NCBI GenBank assembly: GCA_963838155.1
Contig: CAWIQE010000005.1
Location: 6,000-69,999, forward strand
Source: Pararhizobium_B sp963838155
Lineage (GTDB): Bacteria; Pseudomonadota; Alphaproteobacteria; Rhizobiales; Rhizobiaceae
Direction: 5' to 3'
DNA length: 64,000 bases
In this document: piece after piece, positions 25,037-32,664 of the stretch
Numbering within the stretch: position 1 is the stretch's first letter
Layout of the letters: each line of letters begins with the position of its first letter
Program-made: the position numbers and the translations under genes
Notes under the pieces: generated by a model
What the model was told of the DNA's origin: nothing
Databases searched by the model: none
The model's input: only the letters and a program-made list of their open reading frames with translations

Positions 25037-25921
25037 CTATTCGTCTGCGGCAAAGGCGGCGCGAATATGATCGGCAGCGGCAAGGACGGCCGAATCGGCG
25101 TCCGGACGCACCAGCATGGCGACCGTATAGCTGCCGATCTCCGGCAGCCCGTCGCATTCCCCGAGAATGACGAGATCCTCGCCGACGCAGGACAGCGGCA
25201 AGGGCGCGATGGCCAGGTCCGAGAGAATGGCCGCGCGCTGCCCGGCGCCGTGCGCGCTCATATAGGCGATGCGATAGTCGATGCCGGCGGCGTCGAGACC
25301 TTCGATCGCCCCTGCCCGCCAGGCGCATCCCTCCTCCCATACCGAAACCGGCAGCGGCCGGCACATATGCGCCGATCCGCCCTTTGCCCCGGCCCACACC
25401 AGGGGCTCGGTCCGGACTGCCTCCGCCCCTTCCGGCACGGTATCGAGGCCGCAGGTGACGAGCGTCAGGTCGAGCTTGCGCTCCTCCAGCCGACGGCGGA
25501 GATTCGAGCTCTGGTCGATCACGGTGTCCACCGAGATGCCGGGATGGGTGCGGGCGAACCGTTTCAGCACGGTGGGCATGACACGTTCGCCGATGTCGTC
25601 CGGCGAGCCGAGGTGAACCACCCCGTTGATCTCGGGCACCACGAACTTGGAGACGGCCTCGCGGTTGATCGCCAGCAGGCGCCGGGCGTAGCCGAGCAGG
25701 ACCTCGCCGTCGGGCGTCAGGCTGACCGAGCGCGCGTCGCGCGTGAACATCGGCCGTCCGAGCGTCTCTTCCAGCTTCTTGATCTGCATCGAGACGGCCG
25801 ACGGCGTCCGGAAGACCGAATTGGCCGCGGCGGAAAAGCTGCCGGTCTCCGCAATCGCGACGAAGGTGCGCAGGACGTCCAGTTCGAGGACCGGAAGCGG
25901 GTGGTGCAACGGTGTGGTCAT
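25037..25921 (-). CDS. LysR-family transcriptional regulator
   Basis: A 294-residue LysR protein. The N-terminal winged helix-turn-helix spans residues ~14-72 (LDVLRTFVAIAETGSFSAAA, PSAVSMQIKKLEETLG, PMFTRDARSVSLTPDGE), followed by the periplasmic-binding-like effector domain. The start at 25921 follows AAGGTAAG. It is divergent from a DUF1127-like gene, and the shared region holds two ATCAA/TTGAT inverted repeats that are candidate binding sites. The effector is not predictable. Confidence 0.9.
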   Translation of the reverse strand: MTTPLHHPLPVLELDVLRTFVAIAETGSFSAAANSVFRTPSAVSMQIKKLEETLGRPMFTRDARSVSLTPDGEVLLGYARRLLAINREAVSKFVVPEINGVVHLGSPDDIGERVMPTVLKRFARTHPGISVDTVIDQSSNLRRRLEERKLDLTLVTCGLDTVPEGAEAVRTEPLVWAGAKGGSAHMCRPLPVSVWEEGCAWRAGAIEGLDAAGIDYRIAYMSAHGAGQRAAILSDLAIAPLPLSCVGEDLVILGECDGLPEIGSYTVAMLVRPDADSAVLAAADHIRAAFAADE

Positions 25922-25961
25922 GGCGAACTTACCTTTCAGAAATTCTGATCCAAACCATGAA

Positions 25962-26047
25962 ATCAATTCGTTTGATTGAACCACCGCGCCGGCACATAGT
26001 CAAGGCCAAGGATCGCGACCCTTGTTGAACCATCAACATCGATTGAT
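25962..26047. promoter_or_regulatory. Two ATCAA/TTGAT inverted repeats in the LysR/DUF1127 divergent region
   Basis: ATCAATTCGTTTGAT (25962-25976, a T-N11-A LysR-type box) and ATCAACATCGATTGAT (26032-26047) lie 70 bases apart (start to start). One is close to the LysR start, the other just before the small gene, as expected for autoregulation and activation by the LysR protein. Confidence 0.6.
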
Positions 26048-26062
26048 CGGAAGGACACCGAC

Positions 26063-26314
26063 ATGAACACGCAAACTTCGAATATGGAGAACGCCATCGG
26101 CCGCTCGCTCATCACGGCGACCTATGCCGGCCTTCTGGCGGATACCCTTCTCGCACTGGTCGACCGCCTCGCCGCTGCCTGGCGAGCCCGTGCGAACGAG
26201 CGTGCCAAGATCCGCGAACGGGTCCGCACCGCCCGTATCGTCGCGGCGCTGCCGGCGGACCTGCGCCACGACATCGGCTGGCCCGCCCGCTACGACGAGC
26301 AGTCGGAAGGTTGA
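26063..26314 (+). CDS. Small DUF1127-like protein
   Basis: An 83-residue protein with an amphipathic N-terminal half (SLITATYAGLLADTLLALVD) and a short C-terminal motif LPADLRHDIGWPARYDE. The motif matches the DUF1127 (YjiS-like) pattern of an Asp-Ile-Gly turn after a basic helix. Such small proteins in alphaproteobacteria affect RNA turnover and phosphate or carbon metabolism. The ATG follows GGAAGGA. It is divergent from the LysR gene and is probably its target. Confidence 0.75.
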   Translation: MNTQTSNMENAIGRSLITATYAGLLADTLLALVDRLAAAWRARANERAKIRERVRTARIVAALPADLRHDIGWPARYDEQSEG

Positions 26315-26321
26315 AACGTAA

Positions 26322-26352
26322 GGGCCGGGACGCATCCCCCGCGTCCCGGCCC
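26322..26352. terminator. Strong GC hairpin after the DUF1127-like gene
   Basis: A perfect 12-bp stem (GGGCCGGGACGC / GCGTCCCGGCCC) with a 7-base loop starts seven bases after the stop codon. No T-run follows, so it may end transcription weakly or protect the 3' end. Confidence 0.6.
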
Positions 26353-26482
26353 CGCGGCGAAGATTTCGGCACCGCCGACGCATTTGTCGCTTCACACGCG
26401 AAAGCCGCTATGCCAATGTCGCCTGAAAATTGCCGGCCCGGATCGGATGGATCCGTGCGGCCGGCCGGGTCTGGAACTTCCC

Positions 26483-27487
26483 ATGGCGCAGACTACCAAA
26501 CCCCTCAAGCGGTCGATCGTCTTCTTCCTCATACCGAACTTTTCCATGATCGCGTTCGCGACGGCGATCGAACCCCTGCGCATCGCCAATCGGATGCTCG
26601 GCTACGAGGCCTATCGCTGGCGCCTCGCCTCGGTGGAAGGCACGCCGATCGCCGCCTCGAACGGCGTCGAGGTCGCCGTCAACGGGTCGCTGGCAGACGA
26701 GCGCCGCAACCTGACGGGCGAGGCCCGGCCGTCGATGGTCTTCGTCTGTTCCGGCATCAGGGTCGACGAGTTCTACAACAAGTCCGTGAACGCCTGGCTG
26801 CGCGAGGAATTCAACCGCGGGGTCTCGGTCGGCGGCCTGTGCACCGGCGCATACGTCCTGGCCACCGCCGGACTCCTGTCCGGCAAGCGCTGCGCGATCC
26901 ACTGGGAGAACCTGCCGGGCTTCGCCGAGAAGTTCCCCAACGCCGATGTCTACGCCGACCTCTACGAGGTCGACGGCAACATCTACACCTGCGCCGGCGG
27001 CACGGCCGCGCTCGACATGATGCTCAACCTCATCGGCGAGGACCACGACGACAATCTCGTCAACCGCATCTGCGAGCAGGCGCTGACCGACCGCGTGCGC
27101 AATCCGCACGACCGCCAGCGCTTGCCCCTGCGCGCACGGCTCGGCGTCCAGAATTCCAAGGTCCTGTCCATCATCGAACTGATGGAAGCGAACCTGTCCG
27201 AGCCGCTTTCGCTCATCGAGATCGCGGAATATGCCGGGCTCTCGCGGCGCCAGATCGAACGGCTGTTCCGCCAGGAAATGGGCCGTTCGCCGGCACGCTA
27301 CTACCTGGAGATCCGCCTCGACCGGGCGCGCCACCTGCTGGTGCAGTCCTCGCTGCCGATCGTCGAGGTGGCCGTGGCATGCGGCTTCGTCTCGGCCTCG
27401 CACTTCTCCAAGTGCTACCGCGAGCTCTACGCGCGGTCGCCCCAGCAGGAACGGGCCGACCGGAAGCAGCTCCTCACGGCGGCCTGA
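26483..27487 (+). CDS. GlxA/GbdR-like transcriptional regulator (DJ-1-type domain plus AraC HTH)
   Basis: A 334-residue protein with an N-terminal DJ-1/PfpI-like effector domain and a C-terminal AraC helix-turn-helix pair. Key effector segments are SIVFFLIPNFSMIAFATAIE and VGGLCTGAYVLATAGLLSG. The HTH pair is LSLIEIAEYAGLSRRQIERL and IVEVAVACGFVSASHFSKCY. This architecture is that of GbdR, the activator of glycine betaine and dimethylglycine catabolism in pseudomonads, and of related regulators of amine use. With bmt, the MttB-like system and a dimethylglycine dehydrogenase-like gene nearby, control of betaine catabolism is a sensible inference. Start 26483 gives the family-typical N terminus. 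Confidence 0.85.
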   Translation: MAQTTKPLKRSIVFFLIPNFSMIAFATAIEPLRIANRMLGYEAYRWRLASVEGTPIAASNGVEVAVNGSLADERRNLTGEARPSMVFVCSGIRVDEFYNKSVNAWLREEFNRGVSVGGLCTGAYVLATAGLLSGKRCAIHWENLPGFAEKFPNADVYADLYEVDGNIYTCAGGTAALDMMLNLIGEDHDDNLVNRICEQALTDRVRNPHDRQRLPLRARLGVQNSKVLSIIELMEANLSEPLSLIEIAEYAGLSRRQIERLFRQEMGRSPARYYLEIRLDRARHLLVQSSLPIVEVAVACGFVSASHFSKCYRELYARSPQQERADRKQLLTAA

Positions 27488-27506
27488 CGGCGGCGCCCCC
27501 CGACGC

Positions 27507-28373
27507 TCAGTGATCCGACCACATCAGCCGGCGCTGCTTCCAGATCTCCTCGCCGATTTGGCAGTCGATCCGGGACTTGGCCGCGACCCGGACGATCGGA
27601 ACCGCCCTCGCCGGCGCGCGCCATGACGGCGATCCCGCGAGTTCCAGCACCAGCTTGCGCCTGAGCGCCACCGGGAATTCCTCCCAGGAATGGACGGGGA
27701 TCATGAAGGCCTGGGTGCCGCCGATCACGCAGTCGCTGTAGTAGTCGTCGAGATCCTTGATCGCGAACCCGTCATAGCTGTCCGAGGCATTCGTCATTAG
27801 CGGCAGGCCGTTGATGGTTATGCCCTTGGCGACCGCGTCGTTGCGCGCGTCGAGCACGGGTCGCCCGTCGTTGTTGGGCCCGTCTCCGGAAATGTCGATG
27901 ACCCGGCGGAGGCCCGCATATCCGTTCGCCCGGAACCGCTCCCGCGCATAGTCGATGGCGCCCGATATGGAGGTCCGGCGCAGCTGCAGCGGTTCCTGGA
28001 CCTTGAGATCGTCGGCAAACTTTTCCGCCGAGGCGACGCTGTCGATCAGCGTCCACGGAACGACCGTGATCTGGCTCGCATAGCCGGCCCACTCGACATA
28101 GGTGACCGCGATGCTCCCGTAGCCGCCGCCGAGGATGGCGTCGATCACCTCCTTCGACCGGAACGCCCGGGAGTAGCCGTCACGCTGCATCAGCTGTTCC
28201 TCGTGATCCATCGACCACGAGACGTCGACGCCCAGGACGAGCTCGACGTCCACTTTCCTGGCGCCGCCCTCGGCAAGGGCCGGGCCGCCGGCCAAGAGGC
28301 CAGCGGCGAGCGCACCGAGCGCGAGGCCTAAGAGGGGCCGGATCCGGCATGAGACAAAGGACCTGCACGTCAT
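27507..28373 (-). CDS. Exported von Willebrand A-like protein (DUF1194), copy 1
   Basis: A 288-residue protein with an N-terminal signal sequence (LLGLALGALAAGLLAGGPALA) and a von Willebrand factor A-type fold. The metal-ion-dependent adhesion site is VDVSWSM, with further motifs RTSISGAIDYARERF and VIDISGDGPNNDGRPV. Two late cysteines (SDCVIGG, RIDCQIGEE) could form a disulfide. It is probably periplasmic; the partner is unknown. It lies 18 bases after the end of a paralogue, so the two form an operon. It is convergent with the GbdR-like regulator. Confidence 0.85.
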   Translation of the reverse strand: MTCRSFVSCRIRPLLGLALGALAAGLLAGGPALAEGGARKVDVELVLGVDVSWSMDHEEQLMQRDGYSRAFRSKEVIDAILGGGYGSIAVTYVEWAGYASQITVVPWTLIDSVASAEKFADDLKVQEPLQLRRTSISGAIDYARERFRANGYAGLRRVIDISGDGPNNDGRPVLDARNDAVAKGITINGLPLMTNASDSYDGFAIKDLDDYYSDCVIGGTQAFMIPVHSWEEFPVALRRKLVLELAGSPSWRAPARAVPIVRVAAKSRIDCQIGEEIWKQRRLMWSDH

Positions 28374-28391
28374 GGTTTCGCGTCCTTCAAT

Positions 28392-29249
28392 TCAGGGGAA
28401 CTTCTCCCCGATCTGGCAGTCCGCCCCCGACCCCGGCAAGAGCACGTCGGGTTCGCGTCGCGCAGCCGCCATTCGTACCGCCGGGTCCCGGCCCGACATC
28501 TCCAGCACCAGCTTGCGGCGAACCGCCTGCGGAAACTGTCGCCAGCTCGTCACCGGCAGGACGAAGGCGCTGGCGCCGCCCACCACGCAGTCGGCGTAGT
28601 AACGGTCGAGCGACGGCAATTCCTCTTCTCCCGAACCGGCGGCGCCCCGGACCATCAGCGGCAGGCCGTTGATCGTGACGCCGCTCCGCACGGCCGTGTC
28701 CCGCGCAAACGTGACCGGGCCGCCCTCGTTGTTCGGGCCGTCCCCGGACACGTCGATGATGCGCCGCAGGCCATGGTAGCGGTTATCCGCGAAGGCCCGC
28801 ATGCCGTCCCTGATGGCGCCGGAGATGGAGGTGCGGAACATGGTGACGAGCTTCGCCGCATCCAGCCTGCCGGCCACGGCGTAGGCGGATTCCGCGCTGT
28901 CGACCAGCGTCCACGGCACGACGACGCGGTGCGCGTTCGACGAGCCCCATTCGACATAGGTGACGGCAATGCGCCCGTAGCCGCCAAAGAGGATGGCGTC
29001 TATGACGTCCTTGGAGCGGAAGGCCGCCGCATAGCCCTGCCGCTGGAGGGCAAGCTCGCCCGGCTGCATCGAGCTGGACACGTCCACCGCCAGCACCAGC
29101 TCCGCGTCGACCGTGGTGTCGGCCGCGAGGCTTTCCGGCTGGACGGCGAACACGCAGAAGGTCGATAGCGCAATCGCACGGGAAACAGCCCGGATGCGCG
29201 CGTGCCCACTGCCGAACACCATGCGGTCCATCGCATGATGATGCCGCAA
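28392..29249 (-). CDS. Exported von Willebrand A-like protein (DUF1194), copy 2
   Basis: A 285-residue paralogue of the downstream protein with the same order of motifs: VDVSSSM, AAFRSKDVIDAILFGGYG, FRTSISGAIRDGMRAF, IIDVSGDGPNNEG, and the late cysteine pair (ADCVVGG, ADCQIGEK). The hydrophobic export signal lies at about residues 20-43 if the first ATG is used. In-frame ATGs at 29231 or 29222 would give a more usual signal-peptide length, and no clear ribosome site decides between them. Probably periplasmic. The tandem pair came from a gene duplication, and the copies have since diverged considerably. Confidence 0.83.
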   Translation of the reverse strand: MRHHHAMDRMVFGSGHARIRAVSRAIALSTFCVFAVQPESLAADTTVDAELVLAVDVSSSMQPGELALQRQGYAAAFRSKDVIDAILFGGYGRIAVTYVEWGSSNAHRVVVPWTLVDSAESAYAVAGRLDAAKLVTMFRTSISGAIRDGMRAFADNRYHGLRRIIDVSGDGPNNEGGPVTFARDTAVRSGVTINGLPLMVRGAAGSGEEELPSLDRYYADCVVGGASAFVLPVTSWRQFPQAVRRKLVLEMSGRDPAVRMAAARREPDVLLPGSGADCQIGEKFP

Positions 29250-29319
29250 AACACGCGCTTCGCAAGCGCAAAAATGCGTGAGCGCCGTTGCCCCGGCCGG
29301 CGGCGCCGGCCGGACCGCC

Positions 29320-31881
29320 TCAGCTTCGCGGCTTGAGATTCTCCGGGTCGTAGAGCGGCTTGTAGCCGACCCCGGCGACCTCCACGGGATAGGTCTCCCC
29401 GAAATACTCGACCGCGAGCGTGCGTCCTTCCTGGCAGTGGGACCAGGGAAGATAGGCGAGCGCGATGTTCCTGCCGATCGAAGGACCGTAGGCCACGGAG
29501 GTGGTGAAGGAACGGCGTCCGAGTTCGTCGACCAGAGTCTCGCCCGTTTCCGGATCGAGCACCGGCATGGTGCCGACCGGATACCGCGCCACCCCCTTCG
29601 AATCGACGTTGTCGGTCATGACCAGCGTGCACAGCATCGCCGGCTGGTTCGCCCGGGCACGGTATTCGAGATGCTTCGCCTTGCCGCGGAAATCGTCGTC
29701 CTTGACCTTCGGGCGCGCGAGGTCGGCCTCGTAGAGATTGTATTCCGTCAGGAGATCCGCGTTCTGCAGGCGCAGGCTCTTTTCCATCCGGCGGGTGTTG
29801 GCGTAGGTCTCCACGCCGACGGCGATCGCCCCGGTGCCGCGCAGCGCGTCCCACACGGCAAGCCCGTCCTCATAGGCCATGTGCAGTTCGAAGCCCTGCT
29901 CGCCGACATAGGAAATACGGAAGGCGGTCACGTCCTTGCCGGCGATGCGCACCGGCTTCAGCGTCGCGAAGGGAAAGCTCTCCGCGGCGAGCGCGTCCGG
30001 CTCCTCGACCACCTTCGCGAGGGTGCTTCGGGCGTTGGGTCCCCAGATGCCGACCGTCGTATAGGCCTCCGAGACGTCGGTGATCGTGACGTCGAGGCCC
30101 TTGTCCTCGGCGACACGCTGCATGTAGGCGAAATCGCGCGGACCGGCATCCGCCCCGTCGACGACGCGGCAGAAATCCTCGAAGCGGAGGACCGTCAGGT
30201 CCGCGCTCACCATGCCCTCGTCGTCGAGGAAATGGGTGTAGATGCCCCGCCCGACGTTCCGGTCGCCGCCGATCTTCGCCGCCGCCAGCCATTCGAGCAA
30301 CGCCAGGTGATCGGGGCCCTTCACGTCGTACATGGCGAAGTGCGAGAGATTGATGATGCCGCAGTCCTCGCTCATTTCGAGCTGCTCGGCATTCGAGACG
30401 CGCCAGAAATGGCGGTTGTCCCACTCGTTTTCGCGCACGGGCACGCGGTTGGCGTATTTTTCCAGCAGATGCTCGTTGGCCTTATAGCCGTGGGCCCGCT
30501 CCCAGCCGCCGAGCTCCATGAAATAGCCGCCGAGTTCCTTCTCGCGCTCGTGGAAGGGCGAGCGGCGCACGTCGCGCCCCTTGGAGAACGGCTCGCGCGG
30601 ATGGACGGCGGGGTTGTAGATCTTCATCGCCGTCTCGGTGCAGCGATCCGCGATATACCGCTCCGTCGTCTGGTGCGGATAGAAGCGTGCATAGTCGATG
30701 GCGTGGTGGTCGATCGCGGTGCGCCCGTCGGTCATCCAGTCGGCGATGAGCTTGCCCATGCCGGGGCCGTCCTTGACCCAGATCGCGACCGCGTACCACA
30801 GGCCCCTCGCTTTCCGGCTTTCGCCGATCGACGGCCCGCCGTCCGTCGTCACCTGCAGCAGGCCGTTGAAGGAGTGGCTCTCGTTGTAGCCGAGTTCGCC
30901 GAGGATCGGCGTCAGTTCCATGGCCCGCTCCAGCGGCGCGATGATCTGCTCCATGTCGAGGTCGCGCTGGGACGGCGAAAGCCGCGCCTCGTGCTTTTCG
31001 AGGAGGTCGCGCGGATGGCAGAGCCGCGGGTCGGTCTCCTCGTAGTAGCCCCACTCGATCTGCCCGCCTTCCGCCGTCCGGGGGTCGCCCGTGTCGCGCA
31101 TGTAGGCGGAGTTGCCCTGGTCGCGCATCAGCGGCCAGCCGATCTCCTTGCCCGTGCCTTCGAATTCGGTGTAGGGCCCGAAGAAGGTAAGCGGATGGTC
31201 GACGGGCATCACCGGCAGGTCCTCGCCCGCCATCTCGGCGATCAGCCGGCCCCAAAGCCCGGCCGCGACCACCACGCGGTCGGCCATGATCGTGCCGCGG
31301 CTGGTGACGACGCCCCGGATCCGCCCGTCCTCGATGACCAGCGATTGAGCGGCCGTGTTCGCGAAGGCCTGGAGCTTCCCGGCGGAGACGCCCTGGTCGA
31401 CGAGCTTGCCCGCGACGGTCTGCGAGCGCGGAATGACGAGACCCGCATCCGGGTCCCACATCCCGCCCTGCACCATGTCCTCCTCGATCAGCGGGAACTT
31501 CTCCTTGATCTCGGCAGGGCCGACGAGCCGCGCACGCGTCCCGAAGGCCTTCCCGGAAGCGACCTTGCGCCTGATCTCGTCCATCCGGGCGTCGTCGCCG
31601 ACCCTGGCGACCTCAAGCCCGCCGACCTTGGCGTAGTGACCCATCCTCTCGTAGAAATCGATCGAGTAGAGCGTCGTCCAGCACGACAGGAAGTCGTGGC
31701 TCGTCGCATAGCAGAAGTCCGAGGCATGGGCGGTGGAGCCGATGTCCGTCGGAATGCCGGACTTGTCGATCCCGACGATGTCGTCCCAGCCGCGCTCGAT
31801 CAGGTGATGGGCCACCGACGCGCCGACGATGCCGCCCAGCCCGATGATGACCACCCTCGCTGTTTCCGGAAACTTTGCCAT
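29320..31881 (-). CDS. Dimethylglycine/sarcosine dehydrogenase-like FAD protein with GcvT domain
   Basis: An 853-residue two-part enzyme. The N-terminal FAD domain begins RVVIIGLGGIVGASVAHHLI (dinucleotide-binding fold) and carries STAHASDFCYATS, the region where the flavin is attached to His in dimethylglycine dehydrogenase. The C-terminal half (from about residue 430) is a GcvT/aminomethyltransferase-like domain that captures the released formaldehyde unit on tetrahydrofolate, with GRGIYTHFLDDEGMVSADLT and FRISYVGEQGFELHM. Such proteins demethylate dimethylglycine or sarcosine to give methylene-THF. This fits as the step after Bmt or the MttB-like enzyme. The exact N-methyl substrate is inferred. 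Confidence 0.85.
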   Translation of the reverse strand: MAKFPETARVVIIGLGGIVGASVAHHLIERGWDDIVGIDKSGIPTDIGSTAHASDFCYATSHDFLSCWTTLYSIDFYERMGHYAKVGGLEVARVGDDARMDEIRRKVASGKAFGTRARLVGPAEIKEKFPLIEEDMVQGGMWDPDAGLVIPRSQTVAGKLVDQGVSAGKLQAFANTAAQSLVIEDGRIRGVVTSRGTIMADRVVVAAGLWGRLIAEMAGEDLPVMPVDHPLTFFGPYTEFEGTGKEIGWPLMRDQGNSAYMRDTGDPRTAEGGQIEWGYYEETDPRLCHPRDLLEKHEARLSPSQRDLDMEQIIAPLERAMELTPILGELGYNESHSFNGLLQVTTDGGPSIGESRKARGLWYAVAIWVKDGPGMGKLIADWMTDGRTAIDHHAIDYARFYPHQTTERYIADRCTETAMKIYNPAVHPREPFSKGRDVRRSPFHEREKELGGYFMELGGWERAHGYKANEHLLEKYANRVPVRENEWDNRHFWRVSNAEQLEMSEDCGIINLSHFAMYDVKGPDHLALLEWLAAAKIGGDRNVGRGIYTHFLDDEGMVSADLTVLRFEDFCRVVDGADAGPRDFAYMQRVAEDKGLDVTITDVSEAYTTVGIWGPNARSTLAKVVEEPDALAAESFPFATLKPVRIAGKDVTAFRISYVGEQGFELHMAYEDGLAVWDALRGTGAIAVGVETYANTRRMEKSLRLQNADLLTEYNLYEADLARPKVKDDDFRGKAKHLEYRARANQPAMLCTLVMTDNVDSKGVARYPVGTMPVLDPETGETLVDELGRRSFTTSVAYGPSIGRNIALAYLPWSHCQEGRTLAVEYFGETYPVEVAGVGYKPLYDPENLKPRS

Positions 31882-32034
31882 CTTGGATCCCGACTCCAAC
31901 CGAATTTCGCGTGGGGAACTATAGGACCCGGCGGCCGCCGGACCGCAGCCTGTTTGCGACATCGCCGCGGAGAGGCGCGACCTGACGGCGATCCGCGGGC
32001 GGACGGGCCGGCCCCGCAATCGTCCGCCGCTTTC

Positions 32035-32595
32035 TCAGAACCCCGCGTCCGACGAGGCCAGATAGGCCTCTTCCTCATGGGTGGAAAAGCGCCCGAGGAT
32101 CGGGTTGCGGTGGGGAAAGCGCCCATAGGTCGCAATCACGTCGCGGTGGCGCTTCGCATAGTCGAGGTAGTTGTCGTTGCCGAGCTTGGCGAAAAGCTCG
32201 ACCGAAAGCTCCTGGTCGGAAAGCCGCTCGGAATGCTCGAGCGGCAGGTAGAAGAAGGCGCGCCATTCCGCCGGCACCATCGCGTCCATCCCGGCGTCGA
32301 TCGCCGTCTTCGCCTCGTTGCGCGCCAGCTCGTCGGTGGCGAAGGCGAGCGGCGTGCCGCGATAGATGTTGCGCGGGAACTGGTCGAGCACGATCACGGC
32401 GGCGAGCCGGTCCTCCGGCGTGACGCGCCACATCTCGTCCACGTGCCGCGCCAGCGCCAGGTGGGTCGCAGTGAACCGCCGGGCGATCTCCGCGTCCAGC
32501 GCGTCCGATTTGCGGAACCAGTCCTCCGGACTCAGCTGCTCGAACCAGAACGCACGGATTTTCGCCGGCGGCACGCAGTCGTCGTCATATGTCAT
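32035..32595 (-). CDS. DUF924 family protein
   Basis: A 186-residue all-helical, TPR-like protein of the DUF924 family. The signature is IRAFWFEQLSPEDWFRKSDA at the start, then VIVLDQFPRNIYRGTPLAFA in the middle. The C-terminal part is HRDVIATYGRFPHRNPILGR. The function is unknown. The start at 32595 follows GAGGGAA. It stands between the dehydrogenase gene and mccA on the same strand; spacing (~70-150 bases) does not force an operon. Confidence 0.85.
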   Translation of the reverse strand: MTYDDDCVPPAKIRAFWFEQLSPEDWFRKSDALDAEIARRFTATHLALARHVDEMWRVTPEDRLAAVIVLDQFPRNIYRGTPLAFATDELARNEAKTAIDAGMDAMVPAEWRAFFYLPLEHSERLSDQELSVELFAKLGNDNYLDYAKRHRDVIATYGRFPHRNPILGRFSTHEEEAYLASSDAGF

Positions 32596-32664
32596 GTTCG
32601 ATTCCCTCGTTCGGCGGCGAACCTGCCACGGGCGCCCGCCCCGGGGCAACAGCGCGCGGCCCGT

